Positions 8,394 through 18,819 are shown, numbered from the stretch's first letter. The stretch is 64,000 nucleotides of DNA from Photorhabdus asymbiotica (GCF_003634575.1 NZ_RBLJ01000003.1:434001-498000); one strand, 5' to 3'. The notes: generated from the sequence alone by a model not told the origin. Numbers and translations: made by a program.

Positions 8394-8924
8394 CTAACTT
8401 CTTTTACGACGATAAGAATATGAAGGACGCGGCAACAATAGGTTTTCCTGTATTGGCATCACAGCTGAAGCAAATTCTTTCATCACACGCCGGTAAACAT
8501 CACGTTTAAAAGAGACCACCTGCCGGACAGGATACCAGTAGCTGACCCAGCGCCAACCATCGAACTCCGGCGTATTACTGTGCTGCACATTGATATCTTC
8601 TTCATTACAAAGCAGTTGTAATAAAAACCACCGCTGTTTTTGGCCAATACAGACAGGTCTTGTATCCCAACGCACCAAACGCTTGGGTAATTTGTAACGT
8701 AACCAATTACGAGTGGAAGCCAGAATACGTACATCTTTCCGACCTAAACCAACTTCTTCATACAGTTCCCGGTACATAGCCTGTTCTGGTGATTCCCCCG
8801 GATTAATGCCTCCCTGAGGAAATTGCCAAGAATGCTGCCCATAGCGCCGGGCCCACAAAACTTGGCCTTGCCGATTACAAATTACAATTCCTACATTCGG
8901 GCGGTAGCCATCATCATCGATCAC
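8394..8924 (-). CDS. rppH: RNA pyrophosphohydrolase RppH (Nudix)
   Basis: Removes pyrophosphate from 5'-triphosphorylated RNA, allowing RNase E-dependent decay. It has 176 residues, as in E. coli. The Nudix box is complete, with [17 protein letters not shown] followed by YEEVGL, and the C-terminal half carries [20 protein letters not shown]. The start is a GTG (8922-8924) giving [10 protein letters not shown], matching the family. In E. coli the next gene upstream is mutH; here it is the divergent thiBPQ operon, marking a rearrangement. Confidence 0.97.
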   Translation of the reverse strand: MIDDDGYRPNVGIVICNRQGQVLWARRYGQHSWQFPQGGINPGESPEQAMYRELYEEVGLGRKDVRILASTRNWLRYKLPKRLVRWDTRPVCIGQKQRWFLLQLLCNEEDINVQHSNTPEFDGWRWVSYWYPVRQVVSFKRDVYRRVMKEFASAVMPIQENLLLPRPSYSYRRKRS

Positions 8925-9004
8925 AGACTACCTCGATAAACTAAATTTGAAAGATAGCTAATTGTTTCATACTACCCTCAAGTGGTAAACCTCTATCATT
9001 GGAC

Positions 9005-9033
9005 TTTGCAGTAGCCAGCTAAATCTCTACAAT
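9005..9033 (+). promoter_or_regulatory. Probable thiBPQ promoter
   Basis: TTTGCA at 9005-9010 and TACAAT at 9028-9033 are separated by 17 bases and lie just upstream of the TPP riboswitch aptamer. The start would be a few bases before the aptamer begins. Read from sequence only. Confidence 0.5.
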
Positions 9034-9037
9034 AGCG

Positions 9038-9133
9038 TCATCTCAACGGGGTGCTGGCTGTTTAAAACAGCCTTGCTGAGAGTAAACCCGCCGAACCTGA
9101 TCCGGCTAATACCGGCGTAGGGATTTGAGCTGC
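9038..9133 (+). ncRNA. TPP riboswitch (THI element)
   Basis: The leader of thiB carries the conserved thiamine pyrophosphate aptamer. The first conserved block is ACGGGGTGC, then a variable hairpin (GGCTGTTTAAAACAGCC), then TGCTGAGA, then ACCCGCCGAACCTGATCCGG, and finally ACCGGCGTAGGGA. About 80 bases separate it from the GTG start of thiB, room for an expression platform. When thiamine is ample, TPP binding should reduce thiBPQ expression. Confidence 0.97.
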
Positions 9134-9214
9134 TAATCATTTCACAACGGAAACTATCTTTCCGTTTAGCACTTCCTCAGATCCTTTGCCAATCCTCTTA
9201 TTAAGGAGAGCAAA

Positions 9215-10228
9215 GTGTTTAAGACGTTATTTTCTAAATTAATCGTACTAACAATATTGCCAATCTCTGCTTTGTTACTTAGCCAAGTCGCACAGGCAAA
9301 ACCGGTATTAACTGTTTATACCTATGATTCTTTTGCCACCGAATGGGGTCCTGGGCCTGCAATTAAAAAAGCGTTTGAGACTGAATGTGACTGTGAACTG
9401 AAACTGGTTGCTCTGGAAGATGGTGTATCTCTACTTAATCGCCTAAGAATGGAAGGAAAACGGACCCCTGCCGATGTCATTCTCGGGTTGGATAACAACT
9501 TAATTGAAGCCGCTCAACAAACAGGTCTGTTTACTGAAAGTAAAGTGGATATCAGCAAACTGAAACTCCCTGTGCCATGGCATAACAATGTATTTATTCC
9601 TTATGACTATGGCTATTTTGCCTTTATTTACAACAAAAATACTTTGCCACATCCGCCTAAAAGCATGGATGAACTCATTAACAGCCACAATAATTGGAAA
9701 GTTATCTATCAAGATCCCCGAACCAGTACCCCAGGACAGGGCTTACTGTTGTGGATGCAAAAAATTTATGGTGATGACGCCCAACAAGCCTGGCAAAAGC
9801 TTGCTAAAAAAACCCTCACTGTCACTAAAGGTTGGAGTGAAGCTTATGGTCTGTTCCTGAAAGGGGAAGGTGATCTGGTCTTGAGTTATACATCTTCACC
9901 GGGTTACCACCTCTTATCTGAGAAGAAAGACAATTATGCGGCGGCAACTTTCAGCGAAGGTCATTATTTGCAAGTCGAAGTTGCCGCACAACTGGCTTCC
10001 AGCAAGCAGCCAGAACTTGCCCAAAAATTTATGCAGTTCATGCTAACTCCAGCTTTCCAACAAGAAATCCCAACCACTAACTGGATGTATCCAGTCATTG
10101 ATATCAAACTCCCTGAAGTGTATTCGCAGCTTTCAGTACCAGAAAAATCTCTGCAATACAGTGCTGAAGAAGTTGCCAAACACCGTAACAAATGGATTCG
10201 TACATGGCAAAGCGCTGTCAGCCACTGA
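9215..10228 (+). CDS. thiB: Thiamine/TPP ABC transporter periplasmic binding protein
   Basis: Captures thiamine, thiamine phosphate and TPP in the periplasm for ThiPQ. It has 337 residues, with a signal peptide of about 28 residues ending AQA before KPVLTVYTYDSF. Other family features are VALEDGVSLLNRLRMEG, LGLDNNLIEAA and the PWHNNVFIPYDYGYFAF region. Translation begins at a GTG (9215) with AAGGAG six bases upstream. It is the first gene of the riboswitch-controlled thiBPQ operon and overlaps thiP. Confidence 0.96.
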   Translation: MFKTLFSKLIVLTILPISALLLSQVAQAKPVLTVYTYDSFATEWGPGPAIKKAFETECDCELKLVALEDGVSLLNRLRMEGKRTPADVILGLDNNLIEAAQQTGLFTESKVDISKLKLPVPWHNNVFIPYDYGYFAFIYNKNTLPHPPKSMDELINSHNNWKVIYQDPRTSTPGQGLLLWMQKIYGDDAQQAWQKLAKKTLTVTKGWSEAYGLFLKGEGDLVLSYTSSPGYHLLSEKKDNYAAATFSEGHYLQVEVAAQLASSKQPELAQKFMQFMLTPAFQQEIPTTNWMYPVIDIKLPEVYSQLSVPEKSLQYSAEEVAKHRNKWIRTWQSAVSH

Positions 10229-11808
10229 TTGCCGGATGGCTGTTGCCGGGGGCTATTACCTCCGGTTTTTTACTGTTGGTCGCTTTACTGGCGTTTGGCA
10301 CACTTTGGTTTAACGCCTCCGAAGGTAGCTGGCACCTACTAATAGAAGATAGCTATCTGTGGCATGTGGTTCGTTTTACCTTCTGGCAAGCTTTTTTGTC
10401 AGCTCTATTCTCTGTTATTCCAGCTATTTTTCTTTCCAGAGCACTTTACCGACGCAATTTTCCAGGTCGAATCTTGTTTTTGCGCCTGTGTGCAATGACA
10501 CTGGTTTTACCCGTATTAGTCGCTTTGTTTGGCATTCTGACTGTCTATGGCAGAGTCGGCTGGTTGGCACAGTTTTGCGAATGGATCGGCATCAATTACC
10601 ACTTCACACCTTATGGTTTACCAGGGATTTTGCTGGCACATATCTTCTTTAATATGCCATTGGCAACACGACTTTTACTGCAATCACTGGAGAATATTGC
10701 GGTGGAACAACGACAGTTAGCGGCTCAGTTAGGTATGAATGAATGGCAACATTTCCGTTTTGTTGAATGGCCTTATCTGCGCCGCCAGCTCCTACCAACA
10801 GGTGCACTGATTTTTATGCTCTGTTTCGCCAGTTTTGCCACTGTACTTGCTTTAGGTGGCGGCCCTGCTGCAACGACTGTCGAACTGGCAATCTATCAAG
10901 CGCTAAGCTATGACTACGATCTTAACCGTGCTGCCTTGCTAGCTTTGATTCAGCTTACTTGTTGCCTTAGCTTTGTTCTCTTTAGCCAGAAACTTAACAG
11001 TGCTCTATCTGTTGGCTACAGTACCCAACAACAATGGCATAATCCACAAGATACGTTGCCGAAAAAAATCTGTGATAGTCTGCTAATTGCCGCAGCCTTA
11101 TTACTGCTGGTGCCACCATTACTGGCTGTCGTCGTGGATGGCTTGAATAGTGGAATACTGAATGTATTACGCCAACCTGCATTGTGGCAGGCGTTTATTA
11201 CCTCAGTTGCCATTGCCTTAGGTGCGGGATTCTTGTGTGTTTTGTTCACTATGATGCTGCTGTGGAGCAGCCGCGAGCTATACCTGCGTCATTCCCCCCG
11301 CTGGGGACAAACGATGGAAATCAGTGGCTTATTGATCCTGGCTATGCCCGGCATTGTATTGGCAACAGGGTTCTTTCTGTTGCTTAACGATACCATCGGC
11401 TTACCCCGTTCACCTTATGGCCTGGTGATTTTAACCAACTCGTTGATGGCAATCCCTTATGCACTGAAAGTTCTGGATAATCCGATGAAAGATTTGGCCG
11501 CCCGCTATAATCCACTATGCCGATCCCTGAATATTCAAGGTATTAGCCGGCTGCGCTGGATTGAACTGAAAGCACTGAAAATTCCGCTGGCACAAGCTCT
11601 GGCTTTTGCCTGTGTCCTCTCCATTGGTGATTTTGGCATTGTGGCGCTGTTTGGTAATGAAGATTTTCGTACACTTCCTTTCTACCTATACCAGCAAATA
11701 GGGGCTTACCGTAGTCAAGATGGCTCTATCACCGCCTTATTGCTGTTATTATTATGTTTTATGCTGTTTAGTTTACTTGAACGCTTACCAGGACGACGTA
11801 ATGCTTAA
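10204..11808 (+). CDS. thiP: Thiamine/TPP ABC transporter permease
   Basis: The inner-membrane permease of the thiamine importer, with two fused permease halves and about 12 transmembrane segments. It has 534 residues, near the family length. EAA-loop signatures occur in both halves ([20 protein letters not shown] and a second region around [20 protein letters not shown]). I chose the start at 10204 ([13 protein letters not shown]) because it aligns with E. coli MATRRQPLIPGWL; an in-frame ATG at 10192 adds four residues. It overlaps thiB by 25 bases and thiQ by 8, indicating tight coupling. Confidence 0.95.
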   Translation: MAKRCQPLIAGWLLPGAITSGFLLLVALLAFGTLWFNASEGSWHLLIEDSYLWHVVRFTFWQAFLSALFSVIPAIFLSRALYRRNFPGRILFLRLCAMTLVLPVLVALFGILTVYGRVGWLAQFCEWIGINYHFTPYGLPGILLAHIFFNMPLATRLLLQSLENIAVEQRQLAAQLGMNEWQHFRFVEWPYLRRQLLPTGALIFMLCFASFATVLALGGGPAATTVELAIYQALSYDYDLNRAALLALIQLTCCLSFVLFSQKLNSALSVGYSTQQQWHNPQDTLPKKICDSLLIAAALLLLVPPLLAVVVDGLNSGILNVLRQPALWQAFITSVAIALGAGFLCVLFTMMLLWSSRELYLRHSPRWGQTMEISGLLILAMPGIVLATGFFLLLNDTIGLPRSPYGLVILTNSLMAIPYALKVLDNPMKDLAARYNPLCRSLNIQGISRLRWIELKALKIPLAQALAFACVLSIGDFGIVALFGNEDFRTLPFYLYQQIGAYRSQDGSITALLLLLLCFMLFSLLERLPGRRNA

Positions 11809-12517
11809 ACTTGAGAATCTGACTTACACCTATGAACATCTGGCGATGCTCTTTGACTTGCAGATTCAGGCTGGAGAACGTATTGCCATTCTTGGACCCA
11901 GTGGAGCAGGTAAAAGTACGCTACTGAATTTGATTGCCGGTTTTCAAACAGCAGAAAAAGGTTCCCTATGGCTGAATGGAAAAAATCATACCAATACATC
12001 GCCTTCTCAACGCCCTGTATCCATGTTGTTTCAGGAAAATAACCTCTTCTCTCATTTGACGATTGAGCAGAATATTGGGCTGGGGTTACACCCCGGATTG
12101 CGCCTTAATAGCAAACAGAAGCAGGCGTTACAGCAAATAGTCTCCCAAGTTTCGTTGGAAGATTGTCTTAGCCGTCTGCCAGCTCAGCTTTCTGGAGGGC
12201 AACGACAGAGGGCAGCATTAGCGCGTTGTCTGGTACGCCAGCAACCCATTTTATTACTTGATGAGCCTTTTTCCGCCCTTGACCCAGCATTGCGTAATGA
12301 AATGCTGGTATTACTGGAACAAGTTTGTAACGAACGCCAGCTTACATTACTGATGGTTTCGCATAATCTGGATGATGCCGCCCATATAGCTGACCGCGCT
12401 TTATTAATTGTTGATGGCAATATTCATTATGACGGATCAACAAACGCGTTGGTTACCGGTACTGTTTCTGAGGCGGCTATTTTGGGAAGACAGGTCGATG
12501 CGGTCGGACATTATTAA
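11801..12517 (+). CDS. thiQ: Thiamine/TPP ABC transporter ATP-binding protein
   Basis: The ATPase that drives thiamine uptake. It has 238 residues. Walker A is GPSGAGKST (about residues 32-40), the Q-loop is MLFQENNLF, the ABC signature is [14 protein letters not shown], Walker B is [13 protein letters not shown], and the H-loop is MVSHNLDDA. The start at 11801 ([17 protein letters not shown]) overlaps the thiP stop by eight bases; the longer upstream frame is the shadow of thiP. It is the last gene of the operon, and no clear terminator follows. Confidence 0.96.
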   Translation: MLKLENLTYTYEHLAMLFDLQIQAGERIAILGPSGAGKSTLLNLIAGFQTAEKGSLWLNGKNHTNTSPSQRPVSMLFQENNLFSHLTIEQNIGLGLHPGLRLNSKQKQALQQIVSQVSLEDCLSRLPAQLSGGQRQRAALARCLVRQQPILLLDEPFSALDPALRNEMLVLLEQVCNERQLTLLMVSHNLDDAAHIADRALLIVDGNIHYDGSTNALVTGTVSEAAILGRQVDAVGHY

Positions 12518-13323
12518 CTCTTTCGTTTTCCCCAGAATTACAGACTACTTTTTTGACCTCAATTCAGTTAATTGTGATATAAAGAAGGTGGCATTGATAT
12601 AATCACTTCAATATTTAATTTTAATCTCATTGAGTCATTTTTATATAACTTATTTTTACAAGTTATATAATTCATTTAAAAAAATAAAATTAGATTAATT
12701 ATCTATTTTATTTTCGTCACCGTCTTTATTCTTTATTAACTCTATATTTATTCCACTTGATTTATAGCTTATTGCTAAAACAAACAAATATACGGTGTAT
12801 ATTCTGTCAGTATTTTAAGCTTAATCCTATTTTTAATTTTATTAGAATCCCCCATAAATAACTTAAAATCACAATCATCAAAGTAGTATCTGTAATTTCA
12901 TTTAATTCCCATTACATATTTAACACTTATTTTTAATATCGTTAATATGCCGTATGTTTTACAAAGTAACTAAAATTTGGCGATTTGTATAAAACTGTGT
13001 TGATGTTTTTATAAAAGGAATACAGTATTTATGTTAAAAAAACAGTTAATCTATAATCGTAAATTAACCTACTATTTTATTAATAAACATCAATCTATTT
13101 AACTCAAATTTTAAACGTTCAAGTTACTAGAATTATTCTATATTATAAATATAATTCCTATAGCAATCATAATAGCTCCCAAAAAAATCAAATATAATCA
13201 TTTAATTTAAAGTGATTCACATCACACTCTCTATTAGTTTTGGTTTTAAAATCGAATAATAGATGTAACATATTCCTGATTTTGAGGTTATTTAACGTTA
13301 TTATTTTTCAAAGAGAATGATAA
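12518..13323. other. AT-rich non-coding stretch after thiQ
   Basis: About 800 bases without a credible gene, much more AT-rich than the neighbours. One clear structure is an inverted repeat with 11-base arms TTATATAACTT (12641-12651) and AAGTTATATAA (12660-12670), loop of eight. In E. coli the araC-araBAD-polB region follows thiQ; nothing resembling ara genes remains here. The only polB trace lies further on at 14939-15510. Confidence 0.6.
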
Positions 13324-13712
13324 ATGGATTATCAGAATTTATTTCAATTAACTACTTTGGGAAAATTCTACGGTTTAATTAAAGAAAATTTGGTAGGAAT
13401 ACGTATTGAACCAGACGATTTAATTTATACCCGTCATCTTTCAAGTTGCCTCTTTGTTGGCTGCACTCACTCACCCCGGTCACATAGTTATCTATGCTCC
13501 CGGGGATTCGCTCCCTGGCCGTCGCGATGCATCTTGAAATCCATAGGGTATATATAGACAATAGATTTACTTTGCATTCAAGGGATAAATTCACTCCAAC
13601 ATTCGATAATATAGGAACACCATTACGCTGGTTACAACGTGTATTTATCTCATCCAATCTTTGGAATCACAGATATCTAAATCAAATCGAACATAGAATT
13701 TTCTCTATTTAG
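13324..13712 (+). pseudogene. Small unknown gene interrupted by an ERIC element
   Basis: An ATG at 13324, preceded by AAGAGA, opens a frame reading MDYQNLFQLTTLGKFYG and continuing to EPDDLIY, where an ERIC begins. The frame then ends in stops within and just after the repeat. After the ERIC a different frame continues with IDNRFTLHSRDKFTPTF, GTPLRWLQR and a natural stop at 13712. Removing exactly 125 bases (one ERIC plus one TA duplicate, 13428-13552) joins the two parts in one frame of 87 codons. The protein family is not recognised. The start lies 401 bases ahead of the AEC transporter, and the stop is only 12 bases before it, so the two may have formed an operon. Confidence 0.55.
13426..13552 (-). 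repeat. ERIC element (127 bp) inside a small ORF
   Basis: Full-length ERIC from TATACCC to GGGTATA, ATGCATCGCGACGG sub-family read on the minus strand. It interrupts the reading frame at 13324-13712. The TA at both ends is consistent with a TA target duplication, giving a net gain of 125 bases. Confidence 0.95.
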
Positions 13713-13724
13713 AAGGATCTCCAA

Positions 13725-14642
13725 ATGTTAAATGTTTTCTTTTCAATCCTGCCTATATTCTTACTAATTATCCTTGGCTTCTTATCCAAGAAATATATAA
13801 AAGATATTTTTATTTTTTGGAACTTTTCAGATAAATTTGTTTATTATCTCTTTTTCCCAGCTCTATTAATTTTAGATATTAGTGAAGCTAATTTTTCTGG
13901 TGCTAACAATTTCTACCCAATAATATCAACGATAAGTTCAACAATCATCATTGCTATTATTATTTTTACCAGCAAATTTTTCTTTAATACTACACCCGCT
14001 CTATTTACCTCTATCTTTCAAGGTGGAGTTAGATATAACTCATATGTTTTTATAGCACTTTCACAATCACTATTTGGCAGTGAAGGTGTTGCATTATCTG
14101 GATTTTTTGTAGCCTATATGATAATTATCACTAATATTATGAGTGTACTGGTAATGAATCATTATGGTAGTGGAAGTAAAAAAAGCCTCAGTAGCGCTAT
14201 TTTCGCTTTAGCCAAAAATCCGCTAATTATTGGTGCAATCCTTGGCGTGTTACTAAACTTTTTTAACATTCATATTACTGGCCCAATTAAGCAACTTTTT
14301 GTCTACTTATCGAATGCAGCGACACCATTAAGCTTAATGTCTGTAGGCGCAGGATTGATTATTAACATGCACATAAAAAAGATACTTTCAATATCCTACG
14401 CAACAATACTTAAATTGCTTGTAATGCCATTGATAACCATATTAATAATTAAATATTTTGGTGCATCAGGCGTTCCTGCGAATATTGCTATTCTATATTC
14501 CGCAGTACCTTGTGCTGGTAATGCTTATATATTAGCTAGACAAATGGGAGGTGACCATGAAGCAATGGCATCCATTATCACATGGACTACGTTATTATCC
14601 ATCATTACTGTCACATTAATTCTCGGTAGTACAAGCTTATAG
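13725..14642 (+). CDS. AEC-family (auxin efflux carrier-like) permease
   Basis: A 305-residue membrane protein with about ten hydrophobic segments in two repeats. The start MLNVFFSILPIFLLIILGFL, the FPALLILDISEANFSG segment after the second helix, and the C-terminal half with NPLIIGAILGVLLNFF, SVGAGLI and PCAGNAYILARQMGG are typical of AEC transporters such as MdcF and YfdV. Substrates in this family are often malonate, oxalate or other small acids; none can be assigned here. Base composition is strongly AT-rich compared with rapA next door, suggesting acquisition. A clear terminator follows. Confidence 0.85.
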   Translation: MLNVFFSILPIFLLIILGFLSKKYIKDIFIFWNFSDKFVYYLFFPALLILDISEANFSGANNFYPIISTISSTIIIAIIIFTSKFFFNTTPALFTSIFQGGVRYNSYVFIALSQSLFGSEGVALSGFFVAYMIIITNIMSVLVMNHYGSGSKKSLSSAIFALAKNPLIIGAILGVLLNFFNIHITGPIKQLFVYLSNAATPLSLMSVGAGLIINMHIKKILSISYATILKLLVMPLITILIIKYFGASGVPANIAILYSAVPCAGNAYILARQMGGDHEAMASIITWTTLLSIITVTLILGSTSL

Positions 14643-14674
14643 AAATACATATAAGTACCAAAACACAAAAATAT

Positions 14675-14716
14675 AAAAAACGTATTACTAAAAAAATGTA
14701 ATACGTTTTTTATTAT
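14675..14716 (+). terminator. Rho-independent terminator after the AEC transporter
   Basis: A 14-base stem, AAAAAACGTATTAC paired with GTAATACGTTTTTT, with a nine-base loop and a following T-rich tract. The A-run on the other side makes it potentially bidirectional. Confidence 0.85.
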
Positions 14717-14938
14717 TAAATTTCCATAGGAACATTAAACAACTCAAAATTATATAAATATTTTCACGAATCAAAAATCTATTTATTCTGATGTCATTAA
14801 TACTTCAATAATAAAATAATTAAGTTATTCACATGCAATTGGCATTCATGATTTAGTATTATTATCTTCTTATAAAACCAATATTTTAATTCCCCAAATT
14901 ATTTACATATGAAAATCTTAATAAGATAAATATTTGGA

Positions 14939-15510
14939 CTCAAAAGCACCCTTGAGTTGGAATTTGAAATTCACTCTTGCCATTTTCTGATGTCAACCAT
15001 CCGTGGTGCTGAACAAAGGCAGTACAAAACGTTGCCCGGTCTGAGTGGTTATAAATAAAACAGTACGCATTGACTGAACACCTCTGGCACAGGATTTCCA
15101 GAAGCAACTATATTCACTGGTTTTTCATGAGCAGCCCTATCAGGAATTTATCCGTAGCTATGTATTACCAGTATCCTGCAAGGTAAATTTGGTGATAAAC
15201 TAACCTGCCGTAATAAGGTTGGGCCATAAGCTGTCTGACTATCAGCGTAATGTGCCGCCACATGTAAGAACAGCAAGACTGGCAGATGAATACAATCTGC
15301 AACATAACCGACCGGCGCAGTATAAAATGGTGGTTGAATAAGTTATGTCATGACACAATCCGAGCCAGAACCGCAGAAAAACCAGCATGCGTCACTGGAT
15401 TATGATCACGATATCAATAAGCAACTTCAGCCTATCTCCGATGCTATCTTGCTATTTTTACAGGATAATTTTATAACTTTGCTCATCGGGCAGAGGGTAA
15501 TGCCTTTTAG
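14939..15510 (+). pseudogene. polB: DNA polymerase II remnant (polB C-terminal fragment)
   Basis: Translating in shifting plus-strand frames gives successive blocks that match the C-terminal quarter of E. coli Pol II in order. These are LELEFEIHSCHFLMSTIRGAE, then FQKQLYSLVFHEQPYQEFI, then LSDYQRNVPPHVRTARLADE, and last NKQLQPISDAILLFLQDNF with a stop at 15508-15510. Stop codons and frameshifts separate the blocks, and the first roughly 570 residues (polymerase and exonuclease motifs) are absent. Its place directly upstream of rapA is the E. coli position of polB, so this is a decayed native gene, not an import. The lost enzyme is the SOS-induced translesion and restart polymerase. Confidence 0.85.
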
Positions 15511-15709
15511 CTAACCACTATTTGGCTAATTACTATTTTTTGCAGGTGACGACTAGCTTTGCTTCCATTAACATATCGCCCCTTTAACGAGTGATAAGGG
15601 GATTTATGGGGCATCTTTGCATCTGCCCATTATCTCCGTTAGATCAAATAAAAGCTGTCGTCCTTCACCTATCAATAACATTTATCTAACAGAAACTGAG
15701 TCAAAATTT

Positions 15710-18616
15710 ATGCCATTTACCCTCGGTCAACGCTGGATCAGCGATACAGAAAGCGAACTTGGATTAGGAACCGTTGTTGCATTGGACGCACGAATGGTCA
15801 CTTTGCTTTTTCCTGCCAGCGGAGAAAACCGCCTTTATGCACGCAATGATTCCCCTATTACCCGTGTGATGTTCAACTCAGGGGATGTTGTCACCAGCCA
15901 CGAAGGCTGGCAACTCAAAGTAGATGAAGTCCAACAAGAAAATGGCCTGCTCATTTATGCAGGTACACGCCTTGATACCCTGGAAGAAAATGTCAGTCTG
16001 CGCGAAGTATTCCTCGACAGTAAACTCACCTTCAATAAACCACAGGATCGCCTGTTTGCTGGTCAGATTGATCGGATGGATCGCTTTGCTCTGCGCTTTC
16101 GTGCCCGTAAATATCAAAGCGAGCAATTTAAACTTGCTGAAAGCGGTCTGCGCGGTATTCGTGCAAGCCTGATCCCCCATCAGCTTCATATCGCTAACGA
16201 AGTAGGCAAACGCTATGCCCCAAGGGTGCTGCTGGCTGATGAAGTTGGCTTAGGTAAAACTATCGAAGCCGGGATGATCATCCACCAGCAACTGATGGCT
16301 GGTCGTGCTGAACGTATTCTGATTATTGTGCCAGACAGCCTGCAACATCAATGGCTGGTAGAAATGTTGCGCCGTTTCAATTTACGCTTTGCCCTATTTG
16401 ATGATAGCCGCTATACCGAAGCACGGCATGACAGTGATAATCCATTTGAAACAGAACAATTGGTGTTGTGCTCACTGGATTTTGTCCGCCGTAATAAACA
16501 ACGTTTTGAGCATATGCTTGAAGCCAATTGGGATTTGATGGTGGTGGATGAAGCTCACCATCTGGCCTGGAGTGAAGATGCACCAAGTCGTGAATACCAA
16601 GTTGTTGAAGAATTGGCTGAACAGATCCCAGGTGTTTTGCTGCTAACTGCAACCCCGGAACAATTAGGGCAGGAAAGCCACTTTGCCCGCCTGCGCCTGC
16701 TTGATCCAAGCCGTTTTCATGATTATCAAGCTTTTATTGACGAACAACAAAACTACCGCCCGGTTGCTGATGCTGTCACTCTACTGCTCTCAGGTGAACA
16801 GCTCAATAATGGCCAATTAAATCTGATGAGTGAGCTGATTAGCGAACAAGATATTGAGCCGCTGTTGAAAGCCGCTAACAGTAGCGGTGATGATAGTGAA
16901 ACCGCACGCCGTGAACTGATTTCCATGCTGATGGATCGCCACGGTACCAGCCGTATTCTGTTCCGTAATACCCGTAATGGCGTAAAAGGTTTCCCTCATC
17001 GGGAACTACATCAGATTAAATTGCCTCTGCCTGCTCAATATCAAACAGCCATTAAGGTCTCCGATATTATGGGCGCTAAAAAATCGCTGGAATCCCGCGC
17101 CAGAGATATGCTTTACCCAGAGCAGATTTATCAGGAATTTGAAGGCGAAAACGCCACCTGGTGGAACTTTGACCCTCGGGTAGAATGGTTACTTGGTTTC
17201 TTAATGGCAAATCGTGATGAAAAAGTCCTGGTAATTTGTGCTAAAGCCACCACAGCCCTACAACTTGAGCAAGTCCTGCGTGAACGCGAAGGTATCCGCG
17301 GTGCTGTTTTCCATGAAGGGTTATCATTGGTTGAACGTGACCGCGCCGCCGCTTATTTTGCTTCTGAAGAAGATGGTGCTCAGGTATTACTGTGTTCTGA
17401 AATTGGTTCAGAAGGCCGTAACTTCCAGTTCGCTAACCAGTTAGTCATGTTCGATTTGCCATTCAATCCGGATTTGCTGGAACAGCGCATTGGACGTCTG
17501 GATCGTATCGGCCAAAGCCGTGATATCCAGATCAATGTGCCATATCTGGAGAATACCGCCCAAGCTGTCTTGATCCGCTGGTACCACGAAGGTCTGGATG
17601 CGTTCGAACATACCTGTCCAACAGGCCGTACTATTTACGATCACTATTACGAAACGCTGCTAAATTATCTTGCCAAGCCGAATGAGCAGGAAAAATTTAG
17701 TGAATTTATTGATCAATGCCGCCAACAACATGAACACCTCAAACAACAATTAGAGCAAGGGCGTGACCGACTGCTGGAAATGAATTCCAATGGCGGAGAG
17801 CACGGTTTGCAATTGGCGGAAAAGATTGCAAAATATGACAATGATATTGAATTAGTGAATTTCTCTCTCAACTTGTTTGACATCGTTGGTATCAATCAGG
17901 AAGATCGCAGCGACAACATGATAGTGCTCACCCCCTCTGACCATATGCTAGTCCCAGATTTCCCAGGGTTACCACAAGATGGCTGTACTATTACATTTGA
18001 TCGGGAACAAGCACTGTCTCGAGAAGATGCTCAGTTTATTAGTTGGGAACATCCGATTATCCGTAACGGGTTAGACTTGATCCTGTCTGGCGATACTGGC
18101 AGCTGTGCTGTTTCTCTTTTGAAAAACAAAGCATTACCTGTTGGAACGCTGTTGGTAGAGCTGATTTATGTGGTTGAAGCACAAGCACCAAAACATCTGC
18201 AATTGACTCGTTTCCTTCCACCAACCCCACTGCGGATACTGATGGACTTGAAAGGTAATAATCTGGCTGGTCAGGTAGAATTTGAAAGTTTTAACCGTCA
18301 GCTTAATGCTGTAAACCGCCATACCGCAAGTAAGTTGGTTAATGCAGTACAAAAAGAAGTTCACGCTATTTTGCAACAAGCAGAAGGTTTGATTGAAACA
18401 CAAGCTCAATCATTAATTGAACAGGCAAAGCAAGAAGCTGATGAAAATCTCACTGCTGAACTTTCCCGCCTGGAAGCCCTGAAGGCCGTCAATCCAAATA
18501 TCCGTGATGACGAGTTGGAAGCAATTGAATCTAACCGTCAACAGTTATTACTTAACCTGAATCAGGCAAGCTGGCGTCTGGATGCTATTCGTCTTGTTGT
18601 TGTTACACATCAGTAA
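15710..18616 (+). CDS. rapA: RNA polymerase-associated ATPase RapA (SWI2/SNF2)
   Basis: A 968-residue Swi2/Snf2 ATPase that recycles RNA polymerase after transcription. The start at 15710 ([18 protein letters not shown]) gives exactly the E. coli length; the upstream in-frame ATG at 15617 adds 31 unconserved residues. Motifs are Walker [15 protein letters not shown] (about residues 171-184), the DEAH box [19 protein letters not shown], and helicase C-terminal motifs including [15 protein letters not shown] and [12 protein letters not shown]. It is followed by a hairpin terminator, and the polB remnant lies upstream. Confidence 0.97.
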   Translation: MPFTLGQRWISDTESELGLGTVVALDARMVTLLFPASGENRLYARNDSPITRVMFNSGDVVTSHEGWQLKVDEVQQENGLLIYAGTRLDTLEENVSLREVFLDSKLTFNKPQDRLFAGQIDRMDRFALRFRARKYQSEQFKLAESGLRGIRASLIPHQLHIANEVGKRYAPRVLLADEVGLGKTIEAGMIIHQQLMAGRAERILIIVPDSLQHQWLVEMLRRFNLRFALFDDSRYTEARHDSDNPFETEQLVLCSLDFVRRNKQRFEHMLEANWDLMVVDEAHHLAWSEDAPSREYQVVEELAEQIPGVLLLTATPEQLGQESHFARLRLLDPSRFHDYQAFIDEQQNYRPVADAVTLLLSGEQLNNGQLNLMSELISEQDIEPLLKAANSSGDDSETARRELISMLMDRHGTSRILFRNTRNGVKGFPHRELHQIKLPLPAQYQTAIKVSDIMGAKKSLESRARDMLYPEQIYQEFEGENATWWNFDPRVEWLLGFLMANRDEKVLVICAKATTALQLEQVLREREGIRGAVFHEGLSLVERDRAAAYFASEEDGAQVLLCSEIGSEGRNFQFANQLVMFDLPFNPDLLEQRIGRLDRIGQSRDIQINVPYLENTAQAVLIRWYHEGLDAFEHTCPTGRTIYDHYYETLLNYLAKPNEQEKFSEFIDQCRQQHEHLKQQLEQGRDRLLEMNSNGGEHGLQLAEKIAKYDNDIELVNFSLNLFDIVGINQEDRSDNMIVLTPSDHMLVPDFPGLPQDGCTITFDREQALSREDAQFISWEHPIIRNGLDLILSGDTGSCAVSLLKNKALPVGTLLVELIYVVEAQAPKHLQLTRFLPPTPLRILMDLKGNNLAGQVEFESFNRQLNAVNRHTASKLVNAVQKEVHAILQQAEGLIETQAQSLIEQAKQEADENLTAELSRLEALKAVNPNIRDDELEAIESNRQQLLLNLNQASWRLDAIRLVVVTHQ

Positions 18617-18642
18617 GAAAGGTTAGAAATACTCGGATTTAG

Positions 18643-18676
18643 TGCGGGATGGACATAAACGCCATTCCCGCATTTT
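18643..18676 (+). terminator. rapA terminator
   Basis: TGCGGGATGG pairs with CCATTCCCGCA (one bulged base) around a nine-base loop and is followed by TTTT. It lies 26 bases after the rapA stop. Confidence 0.8.
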
Positions 18677-18714
18677 CCCCCCAATAATCTAACTTTTTTA
18701 ACGAACAATATTGA

Positions 18715-18795
18715 TATACCCAATAGATTTCAAGTTGCAGCGCGGCAGTAAGTGAAAGCAGCCAACAAAGCAACAGCTTGAAAGATGAAGGGTAT
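18715..18795 (+). repeat. Internally deleted ERIC element (81 bp) upstream of rluA
   Basis: The left arm TATACCCAATAGATTTCAAG and right arm CTTGAAAGATGAAGGGTAT are intact, but the central 46 bases present in full copies are missing. The break falls at the AAGTGAA sequence that occurs twice in the TTGCA sub-family (compare 3117-3243), consistent with recombination or slippage between these short direct repeats. It ends 15 bases before the rluA ribosome site. Confidence 0.92.
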
Positions 18796-18819
18796 TTACT
18801 GTCCTCTACCGGAGTCTCA

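Noticed and set aside
15617-15709. N-terminal extension of RapA by 31 residues
   Set aside because: The extension is not part of the family, and the ATG at 15710 gives the exact E. coli length and start.
18778-18819. Upstream start for RluA
   Set aside because: The ATG is part of the truncated ERIC, while the downstream ATG has a ribosome site and matches E. coli.
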